NCBI GenBank assembly: GCA_025934595.1
Contig: JAICXU010000017.1
Span: 1-14,591 of the forward strand
Direction of reading: 5' to 3'
DNA length: 14,591 nt
DNA from: Polyangiaceae bacterium
GTDB lineage: Bacteria; Myxococcota_A; Polyangia; Polyangiales; Polyangiaceae
The notes under the pieces are model-generated. The model searched no databases. It was given only the letters and a program-made list of their open reading frames with translations, and was not told where the DNA came from. Every line of letters starts with the position of its first letter. The first letter of the stretch is position 1. Positions 6,722-13,052 of the stretch are shown piece after piece. A program made the translations under genes and the position numbers.

Positions 6722-7864
6722 TCAAGCGCCGGATCGAAGCGATGACGCGACGCGAAGCACGAACCAAATCGCACCGGCGGCCGTGACGGCGAGGCTTAGC
6801 CCTTTCACGCCTTTGTCGCGAAATACCGCGCTTTTTCGCGCAAAATGCAGAACCGGCAAGAGCACGGCGAGGACAGCGAGCTGGCCGACCTCGACCCCGA
6901 GATTGAACGCGAAGAGCGCCACCGGCACTTGCGCGCGAGGAAGCGCGATTTCTTGCAGCGCGGCCGCGAATCCGAATCCGTGGATCAGGCCGAACGGAAA
7001 CGTGATCTTCCAGCGATGCTCCGCGTTCTTCACGAAAAAATTCTCGACGCCCACATACGCGATCGAGAGCGCGATCGCAGGCTCGATGATGGACGATGGC
7101 GGCTCGACGACGTGCGTGGCGGCGAGCCCGAGCGTGATCGAATGCGCGATCGTGAACGCCGTGACGAGCGCGATGAGCGCGCGCTTGCGACCGCCGACGA
7201 GGACGAGGCCGAACAAAAACGCGAGATGATCGTAGCCGGTCAAGATGTGAAGGATGCCCATCTTGAAGAGGGGGACGAAGGTGGACGTCGAGGTCGACGT
7301 GGAGGTCGACGTGGAGGTCGAATTCGACATGGAGGTCGAGGTCGATGCGGAGCCTGCTTCGACGTCGAGATCGATGGCCGGGCTCGCTGGAACGGCCACG
7401 CGCTCTTCGATGACGCCGCTCGCCGAAATTTCTGCGATGTGACGATGCGTGAACGAGAAGCGATCGAGAAATCCGGGCACGATCGTCAGGTGTCTTGGCG
7501 GATGCGGACACGTGTATTTTACGACGATCAAGAGGCCGTCGGCCGACTCGATGCGCGCGTCGTCGAGCTCGGGAGAACATGGATCACCGTCCGCTTTGAT
7601 CACGAGCGGCTTCACGAGCGCGGCGTCGAGCTCCGCCTTGTGCGCATCGATTTCCGCCATCGAAATGTGGCCGTCGTGATCCGAGTCGAGCGACGAAATC
7701 GACGACGCGAGCTCGCTGTTCGTGAACACGACGTGCGCGTCGATCACGTTTCCCGCGACCGCGTATTCGCCGCGCGACAAGCCCGCTTGATGCGCGGATG
7801 CCGGACGCGCGACCGCAAGGATCGTCAGAACGAGAACGAACGCGAGCGCGAGTGCGCGGTTCAC
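6722..7864 (-). CDS. HupE/UreJ-family membrane protein with EF-hand and Ser/Thr linker
   Basis: The 380-residue protein starts at a GTG directly after the TAA of the TPR gene (TAA then GTG, no gap), so it is translationally coupled. Residues 1-24 are a signal peptide ending in PASA, leaving a mature N-terminal His. The extracytoplasmic part carries a canonical EF-hand calcium loop, residues 60-71 (DSDHDGHISMAE). Residues ~172-195 are almost pure Ser-Thr. From ~200 a HupE/UreJ domain follows with about six membrane helices and its conserved His motifs: GILHILTGYDHL (203-214), TAFTIAHSITL (235-245) and FGLIHGFGFA (291-300), then FNLGVEVGQ (320-328). HupE/UreJ relatives are nickel or cobalt permeases in hydrogenase and urease clusters; no hydrogenase or urease is seen here. 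Nickel is made more plausible by nikR at the head of the operon. Transport function is inference. Confidence 0.87.
   Translation of the reverse strand: MNRALALAFVLVLTILAVARPASAHQAGLSRGEYAVAGNVIDAHVVFTNSELASSISSLDSDHDGHISMAEIDAHKAELDAALVKPLVIKADGDPCSPELDDARIESADGLLIVVKYTCPHPPRHLTIVPGFLDRFSFTHRHIAEISASGVIEERVAVPASPAIDLDVEAGSASTSTSMSNSTSTSTSTSTSTSTFVPLFKMGILHILTGYDHLAFLFGLVLVGGRKRALIALVTAFTIAHSITLGLAATHVVEPPSSIIEPAIALSIAYVGVENFFVKNAEHRWKITFPFGLIHGFGFAAALQEIALPRAQVPVALFAFNLGVEVGQLAVLAVLLPVLHFARKSAVFRDKGVKGLSLAVTAAGAIWFVLRVASSLRSGA
7281..7352. repeat. Hexamer-based minisatellite encoding a Ser-Thr linker
   Basis: Twelve consecutive 6-bp units, mostly GTCGAC, GTGGAG and GTCGAG variants, make up 72 bp and read in the minus-strand gene as alternating Ser and Thr codons. 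The alternation of GTCGAC and GTGGAG gives a 12-bp super-period. Such arrays change length easily, in steps of two residues, without breaking the frame. Confidence 0.85.
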
Positions 7865-9163
7865 TTAAGGAGCGCCGGCATCGATCCCGCACTTCGCGGC
7901 GACCGGAGCGAAGTTCGCACGAAACGCAGGTGATGTGTACTTGAGGAGCGCGCCTTCGTGCGCGGCGAGGCACGTTGCATCATGAGCGTCGTTCGCGAGC
8001 GCCGCCGTCATGAGGAGCTCGACCGACGGCTCGGTCTTTCGATTCTCGACGTTCATCTTCGCGAGAGAGAGCGCGAGCTTCACGTCACCCTGCGGCCCCA
8101 AATAGAAGGACGCTGCGTGATCGGCGAAGGCTTCCGGATATTTTTTCAAGAGCTCGTCGTAGCGCGCTTTTGCGCGCGTGCGCATCGCGGTCGCTTCGTC
8201 GGTTTTTCCCGTGCGGCGAAGCGCGTCGGCCATCGCCGCGAGCACGTCGGGATCGTCGGTGGTGTCGACGAGAGGCGTGAGAATTTCGAGCGCGCGCTCC
8301 GGCGTCTCGAGCGCGGCGAGATGAACTGCGGCATGCGTGTATGAAGGCAGCACCTGGACGGCTTCGGCGAAGACGTGCTTGGCTTCATCGCGCTCGCCGC
8401 GCCGTTCGAGAAGCGACGCATGCTGGAAATCCATCCAGCCCACGAAGAACGGCGATACGTCGCGATACTTCGCGCGCGCGTCCGCGAAGAGCTTCTCGGA
8501 TTCGTCGATCTTCTGCATCTCGCCCGCGAGCTCGGCGTGCGACACGATCGCTGCGGGCAAATCGAGCGACGTATCGTGATCGGTGCGAATCTTCAGCGCG
8601 TCGTCGTACTGGCCGGTCGCCTGGAAAATCGACGCGCGTGCCTGTTTCACTTTGTCGAGCGGCGCGCCGAGGTGCTCCGCATTTTTGAGCTCGCCGAGCG
8701 CGAGCGCGAATTTGTGAATCGCCGACAGCGCATTCGCGCGCGTGAGGTGCACTTGCGGATCGCTCACGTGGTCTTTCATCGCCGCGATCGTGAGCTGATC
8801 GATTGTCTCCAAATCGCTCAATTTTCCCGCGAATTGCGATCGCGCCATCAGCGAATCGACGAGGCGCGTGAGTGACTCGGACGTGGGCGTCTTGGCGTAC
8901 GCGGCCTGTCTGTCCGCGATGTCCATGTTGAGATTGTTGTACGCAATCTTCGCCGACGTCGTGTGCGGCGACAGACCTGCGTCGGCGGCGGCGACCGATG
9001 CCGACGCGCTCGCCGATGAAGCCGGCGCGGGCGAGTCTTTGTGAGAGCACGCCGCAGCCAAAATCGCGAGGCACGAAATCGCGGAAACCTGACGCAGTTT
9101 CGGAAAGGGTACGAACAAAAAAGCACGAGCGAGTCGCCCGTATCGTCGACTCGCCCGCGCCAT
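7865..9163 (-). CDS. TPR-repeat lipoprotein
   Basis: I place the start at the ATG at 9163 (432 residues), preceded by AAGAAAGAG; a longer open frame to 9247 would overlap the gene before it. The N-terminus is basic, then hydrophobic, and ends in ILAAAC with Cys39 as the likely lipidated residue, though the -3 position is Ala rather than the usual Leu. A short Ala/Ser-rich spacer follows. The rest, about residues 70-400, is helical with Ala-rich pairs typical of tetratricopeptide repeats, for example ALALGELKNAEHLG and ERRGERDEAKHVFAEAVQVLPS. TPR lipoproteins act as periplasmic protein-binding scaffolds. It is the third gene of the DUF4331 operon, 28 bases after the second and abutting the hupE-like gene. 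A partner role between the secreted DUF4331 proteins and the membrane protein is inferred. Confidence 0.8.
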   Translation of the reverse strand: MARASRRYGRLARAFLFVPFPKLRQVSAISCLAILAAACSHKDSPAPASSASASASVAAADAGLSPHTTSAKIAYNNLNMDIADRQAAYAKTPTSESLTRLVDSLMARSQFAGKLSDLETIDQLTIAAMKDHVSDPQVHLTRANALSAIHKFALALGELKNAEHLGAPLDKVKQARASIFQATGQYDDALKIRTDHDTSLDLPAAIVSHAELAGEMQKIDESEKLFADARAKYRDVSPFFVGWMDFQHASLLERRGERDEAKHVFAEAVQVLPSYTHAAVHLAALETPERALEILTPLVDTTDDPDVLAAMADALRRTGKTDEATAMRTRAKARYDELLKKYPEAFADHAASFYLGPQGDVKLALSLAKMNVENRKTEPSVELLMTAALANDAHDATCLAAHEGALLKYTSPAFRANFAPVAAKCGIDAGAP

Positions 9164-9191
9164 GTGGGTGCTCTTTCTTACTTGTCGCTGC

Positions 9192-9899
9192 TCAGTGAGG
9201 AGCAGCGAGATACGGGAAGGTGGTGGACGCCGGCGATGACGGTGCATCGACTCCGTCGCTTACGCCGGAGATTTGTCCGGCGGCGACCACGGAGTAGATG
9301 GTGTTGATGACGTCGTCGTTGGGACGGCGACCTCCGCAGTCGTTATTCGGCAAGACCGCGAGCGCGTTCGCTTCGACAGCCAAGAATGCGGCGCACGTCG
9401 CGCCTGCAGTGTTGACGTAAAGACGATCGTCGGCGAGCGCACCGGCAAGCGTGGAGTAACCGCCTGACCCGCTGCCGTACCCCAGCTGACTCCCGCAACC
9501 GTCTCCGGGAGCGGTAGTGGTGCTGAGCGAGTCGAGCACGGCGAGGTTCGCTTCGAATTGAGGAGCATACGCAGCCGGCCAGCCGGCGACGCCTTGATCC
9601 TGGTTGTACGCATCCTTCGCCGCGCCCTTGGTGGCCGCGTTGATGTCGAAAGAGTGGTTGAGAGCGGTGTTGACCGTAGGTCGACCCTCGCGATCGATTT
9701 CCGCTCCGAGCGTGGGCGGTGCGTTCGGATTGCCGCTGTCGGCTTTGCTCGAGTCACCGCCCCCGCCGGAATCCGTGGGCGTGCCGGAGTCGGTGCCCTG
9801 CTCCCCCGTCGAGTCGTCGCCACTGCAACCCATCAGCGAGAAGACGCCGATGGATGCGATGGCCGCCAATGTCGTGAACAAGAGATGTGTTTTTTTCAT
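9192..9899 (-). CDS. Lipoprotein resembling the C-terminal half of DUF4331
   Basis: The start is taken as the ATG at 9899 (235 residues), because GGGAG lies at good spacing and the product begins as a clean lipoprotein signal: MKKTH, a hydrophobic core, then LMGC with Cys25. A longer frame to 9938 would overlap the gene before it. After Cys25 comes an Asp/Ser/Thr/Gly-rich spacer (about 26-60). The conserved part begins with GAEIDREGRPTVNTAL, followed by the FEANLAVLDSL region and several Cys. In full-length DUF4331 proteins a similar GRPxVN block follows the N-terminal half, so this looks like a separate C-terminal half. The function of DUF4331 is unknown. The gene starts 11 bases after the DUF4331 stop. 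A simple frameshift of one gene is unlikely because this half has its own ribosome site and lipobox. Confidence 0.8.
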   Translation of the reverse strand: MKKTHLLFTTLAAIASIGVFSLMGCSGDDSTGEQGTDSGTPTDSGGGGDSSKADSGNPNAPPTLGAEIDREGRPTVNTALNHSFDINAATKGAAKDAYNQDQGVAGWPAAYAPQFEANLAVLDSLSTTTAPGDGCGSQLGYGSGSGGYSTLAGALADDRLYVNTAGATCAAFLAVEANALAVLPNNDCGGRRPNDDVINTIYSVVAAGQISGVSDGVDAPSSPASTTFPYLAAPH

Positions 9900-9910
9900 G
9901 GCGATCTCCC

Positions 9911-10660
9911 TCACGGCTTCTTGTTGGTGCTGCCCCAAACCGCCATAATCGGGCCACCCTTGTTTACCAAGGATTTGTCGACTGAGACGACGAGAGCAAG
10001 CGAGTTAGCTGCAGCAAACGCGTTCTGCGCAGGACCACCGGCGCACGTTGCAATAGAGGCGTCGTTGGGATCCGTCGAGAGGTAATTGCGGAGGCATGAC
10101 GCGGTAGTCGGCAGGATCTGCGGGCAACCAGCGTCGTTCGTCGCGAGCTCCGGGTCACCGGCCTCTTCGGCATTATCGACCGTGGCGACCGCTTTCTTGA
10201 AGCCGTCGAGATTGAAGAAAAAGGGATCGGCGCGGAGGCCAGCATAGACCTTGACCTTGCCGTCGGCGCTTGCGAGACCGGTCGTCGCGCTCGCGTCGCC
10301 GGTGACGTATTCGTCGTTGCCCACCCAGAGCTGGATTTTGCCATCGGTTCCGAACTCGGCGATGATGTTCTCGTCCGTCGAGGTCGATCCGTACGCGCTA
10401 CCGCTCTGCGTATGAAACACGTATTGGACCTGATCCGAGAATGCCGCGCCGGCCGGCGCAATCGGATACACGGTCATCGCAAAGACCGCGTTGCTGCCGT
10501 CGGTCCACGAAAACACATCTGCAAGATCCGCCGTCGGATCCGCCGTCGTGGCCGGCGCATCCAAGTGGTCCGCTGAGCGCGCCAATTTCGTCGCGCCCAG
10601 CGTGGCGGCGAGAGCTACGCCTGCAAGCGTGCCTCCCCAAAGCCATAGTTTCTTTCGCAT
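9911..10660 (-). CDS. DUF4331 protein, N-terminal-half type, secreted
   Basis: The 249-residue protein begins at an ATG with AGGAGA seven to eight bases upstream. MRKK and a hydrophobic stretch form a signal peptide, with cleavage probably near residue 30, so the mature chain starts close to DHLDAP (31-36), the hallmark opening of DUF4331. Other family marks are LADVFSW, GLRADPFFF, the AFAAANSLALVV stretch and a final GGPIMAVWGST. The protein stops just where full-length members usually continue into a GRPxVN segment, and that segment is supplied by the next gene. Four Cys in the latter half suggest disulfides. The role is unknown; it is expected to lie in the periplasm or outside. As the first gene of the four-gene operon it is read from the region shared with nikR. 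Confidence 0.87.
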   Translation of the reverse strand: MRKKLWLWGGTLAGVALAATLGATKLARSADHLDAPATTADPTADLADVFSWTDGSNAVFAMTVYPIAPAGAAFSDQVQYVFHTQSGSAYGSTSTDENIIAEFGTDGKIQLWVGNDEYVTGDASATTGLASADGKVKVYAGLRADPFFFNLDGFKKAVATVDNAEEAGDPELATNDAGCPQILPTTASCLRNYLSTDPNDASIATCAGGPAQNAFAAANSLALVVSVDKSLVNKGGPIMAVWGSTNKKP

Positions 10661-10681
10661 GCAGTTCTCCTAGGAAAGTTG

Positions 10682-10736
10682 AACCGCGAGGGATTTCCTC
10701 GCCGAACCAGACTACGCGTCTGGGGCACCCGCGGTT
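10682..10736 (-). promoter_or_regulatory. Candidate three-stem structured leader
   Basis: AACCGCG (10682-10688) can pair with CGCGGTT (10730-10736), enclosing two hairpins: CGAGG/CCTCG (10687-10691 with 10697-10701, 5-base loop, sharing two bases with the outer stem) and CCAGAC/GTCTGG (10707-10712 with 10718-10723, 5-base loop). On the minus strand it sits about 22 bases before the DUF4331 start, and a TCCTAGGA palindrome (10668-10675) overlaps the Shine-Dalgarno site. It matches no riboswitch class I can recall. The same fold is possible on the plus strand, so the strand is uncertain. Confidence 0.4.
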
Positions 10737-10757
10737 GCATAAAAAGGAGACTCAAGT

Positions 10758-10829
10758 ATGCGAAATTCCAGCGGCCTGATGACACGAAATTATAAATTCG
10801 TACCACGGGAAGCGGCAGTGATTTCATAA
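10758..10829 (+). CDS. Possible 23-residue leader peptide ahead of nikR
   Basis: An ATG at 10758 is preceded by AAGGAGA seven bases upstream, the strongest Shine-Dalgarno match in the window. It opens a 23-codon frame (product begins MRNSSGLMTRNYKF) that ends in TAA 18 bases before the nikR start. It lies across the AT-rich palindrome at 10784-10801. No membrane segment or metal-binding residues are seen, and the product has no His or Cys. It could be an upstream ORF coupled to nikR or a chance frame. Its reality depends on a promoter before about 10740, which I cannot identify. Confidence 0.35.
   Translation: MRNSSGLMTRNYKFVPREAAVIS
10784..10801. promoter_or_regulatory. AT-rich palindrome over a TATAAT box (candidate operator and promoter)
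   Basis: Eight of nine base pairs of this 18-bp block are symmetric (arms ACGAA and TTCGT, AT-rich centre). On the minus strand a perfect TATAAT (10794 to 10789) lies inside it and could be the -10 of the DUF4331 operon, giving an RNA start near 10782 and a leader of about 120 bases. I see no good -35. A NikR operator is a reasonable guess, but the site does not match the E. coli or delta-proteobacterial NikR boxes I know. Confidence 0.45.
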
Positions 10830-10847
10830 AGGTAGGATGCGTGGGGC

Positions 10848-11426
10848 ATGAAAGACCAGCTCGTCCGATTCGGCGTGGCCATGGAAAGCTCGCTCGTGAA
10901 GGCGCTCGATGCGGTCGCGGAGGAACGCGGCGTCACGCGCTCGGAGATCTTGCGCGATCTCGCGCGCGCCGAGATCGCGAAGACACGCGTCGAACGTGGC
11001 GCACCCGCGGCTGGCGCGCTCACGCTCGTCTATGACCATCACGTGCGCGAGCTCACCGAGCACCTCACCGAAGAGCAACACAAGCTCGGCGAGCGCGTGC
11101 GCGCGACGATGCACGTTCATCTCGACGCGAATCATTGTCTCGAGGTCGTCGTCTTGCGCGGAAGGTCCGACGAGCTGCAGAAGGCCGCCGAACGATTGCT
11201 CGCCACGCGCGGCGTCGAGCAAGGCGGCCTGCAGCTGGTCGCCGAGAAGCCAGGCACACACACGCACTCGTACACGCATGCCCACGACGACGCGCACCAT
11301 CCTCATCGCGATCCCACCCATGGCCCCGCGCATTCGCACGATCGCAGTCGCGACCACGCCCCTGCGCACGGGCACGCTCCCTCGCATACGTACGCGCACG
11401 CGCACGCGACGAAGAAGAGACGCTGA
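10848..11426 (+). CDS. nikR: NikR nickel-responsive regulator with His-rich C-terminal tail
   Basis: The 192-residue protein has an N-terminal ribbon-helix-helix DNA-binding domain (VRFGVAM strand, RSEILRDLAR helix, residues 6-40) and a C-terminal nickel-binding ACT-like domain (about 58-134). The four nickel ligands of E. coli NikR (His76, His87, His89, Cys95) appear here as His78, His89, His91 and Cys97, a constant shift of two. Known NikR is a tetramer that binds DNA when nickel is present and represses nickel uptake genes. Most NikR proteins end near residue 133-150. Here about 55 residues are added, with 16 His between 138 and 186, a metal-buffering tail like those of HypB or SlyD. It is divergent from the DUF4331/hupE-like operon and shares its 187-bp control region. 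Upstream TAGGA and GGGG offer a modest ribosome site. Confidence 0.93.
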   Translation: MKDQLVRFGVAMESSLVKALDAVAEERGVTRSEILRDLARAEIAKTRVERGAPAAGALTLVYDHHVRELTEHLTEEQHKLGERVRATMHVHLDANHCLEVVVLRGRSDELQKAAERLLATRGVEQGGLQLVAEKPGTHTHSYTHAHDDAHHPHRDPTHGPAHSHDRSRDHAPAHGHAPSHTYAHAHATKKRR

Positions 11427-11450
11427 CCGGTTTCCGCTTTCGAGCCGGTC
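11425..11450. terminator. GACCGG/CCGGTC hairpin between convergent nikR and permease
   Basis: GACCGG (11425-11430) pairs with CCGGTC (11445-11450) around a 14-base loop, in which CT and AG can pair further. It starts in the nikR stop and sits just ahead of the permease stop (minus strand). There is no T-tract. A bidirectional terminator is likely by position. Confidence 0.45.
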
Positions 11451-11462
11451 GCCGACGCGGAT

Positions 11463-12968
11463 CTAGGCCTTCGCGTTGCGCGCCGCGAGCGTCGAGTGCC
11501 GATGACCGTACCCGAGATAGATCACGAGCCCGACGATGAGCCACGCGAAGAACCGCATCCACGACGAGGGCGGCAGGTAATAGATGAGGAAGACGCACGA
11601 CGCGAGACCGAGGCCGGGGATCACCCACGTTCCGAGCGGCACGCGGAACGGACGCTCGCGATTCGGCTCGCGCACGCGCAAAATCATGATGCCGATGCAC
11701 ACCAAGATGAACGCGAAGAGCGTCCCGATGTTCGTGAGGTCGACCATCTCGTCGATGTTCGCGACGCCCGACGCGACGCACACGAGCACGCCGGTGAGGA
11801 TGGTGGCGATGTGCGGCGTTCCGAATTTCGGATGCACCTTCGCGAACGCGGGCGGAAGAAATCCGTCACGTGCCATCGCGAAGAGGATGCGCGGCTGACC
11901 GAGCTGAAACACCAGTAAAACGGCCGTTTGCGCGATGACCGAGCCGAGCGCGACGATGCCCACCATCCAGTTCGGCATCGTCACGTATTTCATCGCGAGG
12001 GTGAGCGGCTCGGCGCGCTCGCTCTCGCTTGCATGTGACAAGAACGAGTACGGCATCATCCCGGTGAAGACCGCAGCGATGATGACGTAGATGATCGTGC
12101 AGATGATGAGCGAGCCGATGATGCCGATCGGCATGTCGCGTTTCGGATCTTTGCATTCCTCGGCGCACGTGGAGACCGCATCGAAGCCGATGTACGCGAA
12201 GAAGATCGCGGCCGCGCCTGCGCCGACCCCCGCGAAGCCGTTCGGCGCGAAGGGATGCCAGTTGTCGGGTTTGACGAACTTGGTGCTCACGGCGACGAAG
12301 AAGAGGAGCACGACCATTTTCACGGCGACCATCACCGCGTTGAAGCGTGCCGACTCTTTCACGCCCCACACGAGGAGGACGGTGAGCAGCATGACGATCA
12401 GAATCGCAGGCAAATTGAAGATGATCGGCATCGATCCGATGTGCGGAGCGGCCGCGATCACCTCCGGCATTTTCGCGTGCGCGGTGCGGTAGTCGATGAC
12501 GAGCCATCGCGGAAAATGAATGCCGAGCCCTTGGAGGAGCGTGTCGAAATAATTCGACCACGAGATCGCGACGGCGACGTTTCCGATGCCGTACTCCAGG
12601 ATCAAGTCCCACCCGATGATCCACGCGACGAGCTCGCCGAGCGTCGCGTACGAATACGTGTAGGCCGATCCCGAAACGGGGACCATCGACGCAAACTCCG
12701 CATAACAGAGCGCCGTGAATCCGCACACGACGGCCGTGAGCACGAGCGACACGACGAGCGCCGGGCCTGCGCCGGGCCTCATGGAATCGCCCGCCGTCGC
12801 CGTTCCGATCGTCGCGAAAATTCCGGCGCCGATGATCGCGCCGATGCCGAGCATCACGAGGTTCCAGGGACCCAGCACCTTTTTCAGCGCGTGACCTTCG
12901 CGCTCGGTATCCGCGAGAAGCATGTCGAGCGACTTGCGTTGCACGAGCTGGGATGGCTGAAACCACAT
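11463..12968 (-). CDS. APC-family amino acid permease (cationic amino acid transporter type)
   Basis: The 501-residue inner membrane protein has about 12 hydrophobic helices. It shows the APC signature in helix 1, GIGAIIGAGIFATIGTATAG (41-60), then ALCYAEFASMVPVSGSAYTY, GELVAWIIGWDLILEY, and FFAYIGFDAVSTCAEECKDP in the second half. This pattern is closest to the cationic amino acid transporter (CAT/YfnA) subgroup. The N-terminal QRKSLDMLL is typical of where these proteins start, which supports the ATG at 12968. The open frame continues far upstream, but that part is the shadow of the outer membrane protein gene. No Shine-Dalgarno site is clear. The exact substrate cannot be told. It is divergent from the barrel protein gene across 84 bp. 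Confidence 0.9.
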   Translation of the reverse strand: MWFQPSQLVQRKSLDMLLADTEREGHALKKVLGPWNLVMLGIGAIIGAGIFATIGTATAGDSMRPGAGPALVVSLVLTAVVCGFTALCYAEFASMVPVSGSAYTYSYATLGELVAWIIGWDLILEYGIGNVAVAISWSNYFDTLLQGLGIHFPRWLVIDYRTAHAKMPEVIAAAPHIGSMPIIFNLPAILIVMLLTVLLVWGVKESARFNAVMVAVKMVVLLFFVAVSTKFVKPDNWHPFAPNGFAGVGAGAAAIFFAYIGFDAVSTCAEECKDPKRDMPIGIIGSLIICTIIYVIIAAVFTGMMPYSFLSHASESERAEPLTLAMKYVTMPNWMVGIVALGSVIAQTAVLLVFQLGQPRILFAMARDGFLPPAFAKVHPKFGTPHIATILTGVLVCVASGVANIDEMVDLTNIGTLFAFILVCIGIMILRVREPNRERPFRVPLGTWVIPGLGLASCVFLIYYLPPSSWMRFFAWLIVGLVIYLGYGHRHSTLAARNAKA

Positions 12969-12988
12969 GCGGGCGGGCGGAACGTACA

Positions 12989-13041
12989 CCAAGGAAACGA
13001 GTGTCGCGGAAACGAAAGGTGTTCTACCCTCCATTCCTTGG
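12989..13041. promoter_or_regulatory. Divergent promoter gap with paired repeats
   Basis: The 84-bp gap between permease and barrel gene holds a 7-bp inverted repeat, CCAAGGA (12989-12995) and TCCTTGG (13035-13041), and a direct repeat, GGAAACGA, at 12993-13000 and 13008-13015 (15-bp spacing). These could be regulator sites or chance. I see no clear -35/-10 pair. Confidence 0.25.
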
Positions 13042-13052
13042 GACGCGGACGT

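Noticed and set aside
6642..7580. N-terminal extension of the aldolase frame to 7580
   Set aside because: The extension is out of frame with the hupE-like gene and has no family similarity; the ATG at 6641 has a Shine-Dalgarno site and gives a normal-length family product.
6844..7933. 362-codon plus-strand frame antisense to the hupE-like gene
   Set aside because: Arg/Glu/Asp-rich low-complexity product, a mirror of the coding strand; no motif.
9192..10660. DUF4331 pair as one gene broken by a frameshift or stop
   Set aside because: The second half has its own Shine-Dalgarno site, a lipoprotein signal and a linker, so it was made to be a separate protein.
10757..10784. E. coli-type NikR box (GTATGA-N16-TCATAC)
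   Set aside because: GTATGC at 10756-10761 followed by 16 bases leads to GATGAC, which does not match the second half-site.
12255..13052. Upstream extension of the barrel protein frame
   Set aside because: It is antisense to the permease, and the signal peptide begins only at the GTG at 13053.
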